Positions 62,520 through 64,000 of a DNA stretch of 64,000 nt are shown here, piece by piece. The DNA is from Salinicola halophilus. Lineage in GTDB: Bacteria; Pseudomonadota; Gammaproteobacteria; Pseudomonadales; Halomonadaceae. How positions within the stretch are numbered: position 1 is the first letter of the stretch; every line of letters begins with the position of its first letter. The translations under genes and the position numbers were made by a program. The stretch spans positions 471,007 to 535,006 of the forward strand of contig NZ_PZJV01000001.1 of the NCBI RefSeq assembly GCF_003206155.1, written 5' to 3'. Below the pieces are notes generated by a model, which worked only from the letters and a program-made list of their open reading frames with translations, was not told where the DNA came from and did no database searches.

Positions 62520-63361
62520 TGACTCTATTCGTTAACAACCTGACCAACGTCGATGTCTCGATCTGGTCGCCTCAGCATGGCCTGATGGGCGCAAGCTGGC
62601 ATGTCGACGTCGAGCTCGATGGCGAGATCGGCGAAGATGGCATGCTATTCGACTTCGGCGAGGTCAAACCGTGGATCAAGACCCGGATCGACGCCGGCCT
62701 CGACCACACGCTCTTGGTACCGAGTCATGGCGGCGGGATCAAAGTCGAGGAGTGCCTCGAAGGGCTGCATCTCACCGCGGAGCTGCCCTATTCGCTCGAC
62801 ATGCGCGCCCCGCGCCAGGCGTTCACTCTCTTTCCCTGGGCGCAGATCACCGCTGAGCGTCTCGAGGCCCACATGAGTCAAGAACTCAGCAAGCGACTAC
62901 CGCCTCGCGTGGAAGCGATCCGGGTACGACTACGGGAAGAGACGCCCGATGGGGCGATCTATCGCTACAGCCACGGCCTGAAACATCATTCCGGCAACTG
63001 TCAGCGAATCGCGCATGGCCATCGCTCGCACCTACGGATTTGGCAGAACGGTCACCGCAACGTCGATCTGGAGATGCACTGGGCGCAAGTCTTGAACAAC
63101 TGCTATCTGGTCGATAAGAGCGACGTCGTCAGAAACCGTGATACGGACGAGCGAGTCACGGTGCGTTATCGCTCGGCACAGGGACAGTTTCAACTCCAGA
63201 TACCCGCGGCGCGCTGCCACGTTCTGAACTCTCCAACGACCGTCGAGCACATTGCCGGGTGGATCGCCGACAACGTCGCTAAATCGAACGATGGCACAAT
63301 ACGCGTTCAAGCTTTCGAGGGGATCGACAAGGGTGCCTTGGCGCAGGCGAAAGCAGACTGA
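62519..63361 (+). CDS. queD: Long QueD-like 6-carboxytetrahydropterin synthase
   Basis: QueD makes 6-carboxytetrahydropterin, the QueE substrate. This 280-residue protein is about twice normal QueD (roughly 120). The N-terminal half holds a zinc-like His in ASWHVDVELDGEIGED and the LFDFGEVKPWIKTRIDAGLDH segment of the QueD fold; the C-terminal half holds the catalytic Cys/zinc motif CQRIAHGHRSHLRI and the substrate-binding NSPTTVEHIAGW. So active-site parts seem shared between two pterin-synthase-like halves. The family is known as a longer form in some proteobacteria. It starts on the queE stop codon and completes queC-queE-queD. Confidence 0.82.
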   Translation: MTLFVNNLTNVDVSIWSPQHGLMGASWHVDVELDGEIGEDGMLFDFGEVKPWIKTRIDAGLDHTLLVPSHGGGIKVEECLEGLHLTAELPYSLDMRAPRQAFTLFPWAQITAERLEAHMSQELSKRLPPRVEAIRVRLREETPDGAIYRYSHGLKHHSGNCQRIAHGHRSHLRIWQNGHRNVDLEMHWAQVLNNCYLVDKSDVVRNRDTDERVTVRYRSAQGQFQLQIPAARCHVLNSPTTVEHIAGWIADNVAKSNDGTIRVQAFEGIDKGALAQAKAD

Positions 63362-63382
63362 CTGGCTGAGAGGATCGAATAC

Positions 63383-63634
63383 GTGAGTTGTCGCGCTGGC
63401 TGCGGCGCGTGTTGTATTGCGCCGTCCATTACCTCGTCCATACCGGGAATGCCGGCGGGTAAGCCCGCCGGCATGCGTTGCGTGAATCTCGACGAGAACA
63501 ATCTCTGCCGGCTATTCGGGCACCCCAGCCGCCCAGCGGTCTGTTTTCGCTTCGATCATGATCCCGAGCTCTGTGGCGATAGCCGGGAAGAAGCGCTGAC
63601 CATCCTGTCACACTGGGAGGAAGTGACCCGCTAA
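63383..63634 (+). CDS. YkgJ-family Cys-cluster protein
   Basis: An 83-residue protein of the YkgJ/YcgN type, which binds a zinc or iron-sulfur centre by clustered Cys. It has CRAGCGACCIAPSI at the N-terminus, the conserved PGMPAGKPAGMRCVNL segment and later LCRLFGHPSRPAVCFRF. It starts GTG at 63383 with AGAGGA about 10 bases ahead, 21 bp after the queD-like stop. The function is not known; fusions elsewhere suggest redox or metal handling. A long perfect hairpin lies in the coding sequence (63449-63474). Confidence 0.85.
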   Translation: MSCRAGCGACCIAPSITSSIPGMPAGKPAGMRCVNLDENNLCRLFGHPSRPAVCFRFDHDPELCGDSREEALTILSHWEEVTR

Positions 63635-63673
63635 AATAATGGCATTAATGGGATAACGGTATAAGAACGCAGC

Positions 63674-64000
63674 TTACAGTTTGACCAGCATCTTTCCGAA
63701 ATTGCTTCCTTCGAAAAGTCTGATAAAGGCGTCAGGCGTACTTTCCAACCCCTCCTCGATCGTCTCGCGGTAATCGATCGCGCCTTTTTCCACGAAGGGC
63801 GCGACCTCACCGAGAAAGTCCGTGTAGAAGTCCCAGTGCTCCATGACGATGAAGCCTTCCATTCGCGCCTTGCGAAACAGCAACTGATTGATATTGCGCG
63901 GGCCGGCGCCAGCTTCGGTATCGTTGTAACGATCGATCAGGCCACAGATCGCCACTCGCGCGTGATCTCGAAGGCTAGCCAGTGCCGCCTCCATCAGTGG
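63674..64000 (-). CDS. NADP-dependent oxidoreductase, MDR/CurA family (C-terminal part, cut by window)
   Basis: The C-terminal part of a medium-chain NADPH-dependent alkenal/one oxidoreductase. The visible residues include LRDHARVAICGLIDRYNDTE, then GPRNINQLLFRKARMEGFIV and IDYRETIEEGLESTPDAFIR ending LFEGSNFGKMLVKL, the usual end of YncB/CurA-type enzymes. The open frame runs past the right edge, so the real start and the NADP fold are outside. It converges on the YkgJ gene; only 39 bp separate the stops. Confidence 0.85.
   Translation of the reverse strand, partial: PLMEAALASLRDHARVAICGLIDRYNDTEAGAGPRNINQLLFRKARMEGFIVMEHWDFYTDFLGEVAPFVEKGAIDYRETIEEGLESTPDAFIRLFEGSNFGKMLVKL

Noticed and set aside
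1-64000. CRISPR arrays, rRNA/tRNA genes, insertion sequences, prophage
   Set aside because: I looked for regular spaced repeats, cloverleaf-like segments with CCA ends, transposase motifs and phage structural genes and found none; the only tandem repeats are those at 19.6 and 31.1 kb.

Overview
The window looks like about 64 kb of chromosome from a moderately halophilic gammaproteobacterium, most likely a member of the Halomonadaceae. Reasons: high GC throughout, an enterobacterial-style flagellar regulon under FlhDC (not FlrA/FleQ-FlhF-FlhG), acidic but otherwise ordinary gammaproteobacterial proteins, and neighbours such as pqiABC, queCED, cydAB-cydDC and glutarate genes. The family assignment is inference; no rRNA gene is present.

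Layout. (1) 1-16 kb: rod/hook operon flgBCDEFGHIJ and flgKL on the minus strand, then flgA, flgM, flgN and flagellin fliC on the plus strand. Just after fliC is a compositionally distinct patch (about 14.75-15.55 kb) with a 58-residue protein made of three CCHC zinc knuckles and a coupled 88-residue protein, bracketed by two near-copies of the fliC terminator. (2) 16-36 kb: a metabolic/transport stretch: SulP transporter, AGE-family sugar isomerase, GntR regulator, glutarate genes (CaiB-type CoA-transferase and glutaryl-CoA dehydrogenase), bd-type oxidase cydAB with exporter cydDC, a Bcr/CflA-like MFS pump, a Ca2+/Na+ antiporter and pqiABC. (3) 36-58.5 kb: second flagellar/chemotaxis block, all minus strand: fliA; flhB-flhA-flhE; MCP-cheR-cheB-cheY-cheZ; a second MCP; motA-motB-cheA-cheW; flhDC; fliD-fliS-fliT-fliK-like-flhB-like. 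(4) 58.5-64 kb: an unknown protein, a CBS-domain protein overlapping a type I asparaginase, queC-queE-queD-like, a YkgJ-type Cys-cluster protein and the 3' part of an oxidoreductase gene.

How it works together. FlhD4C2 should switch on the rod, hook and export genes. FliA (sigma-28), held by FlgM until the hook is finished, should then transcribe late genes. I can read sigma-28-type promoters (TAAAGTTT-N11-GCCGATAA-like) in front of flgK, flgM, fliC, motA, fliD and the PAS-type MCP, so the late regulon can be drawn from this window alone. The export-apparatus/C-ring operon (fliE-fliR) is not here.

The most novel item is the zinc-knuckle cassette beside fliC. Other points of interest: a 66-bp in-frame tandem duplication before the GntR gene, a 23-bp minisatellite that supplies both stop codons of two convergent genes, three helically phased AT-armed palindromes before sulP, and a FliK-like gene paired with a stand-alone FlhB C-terminal domain.
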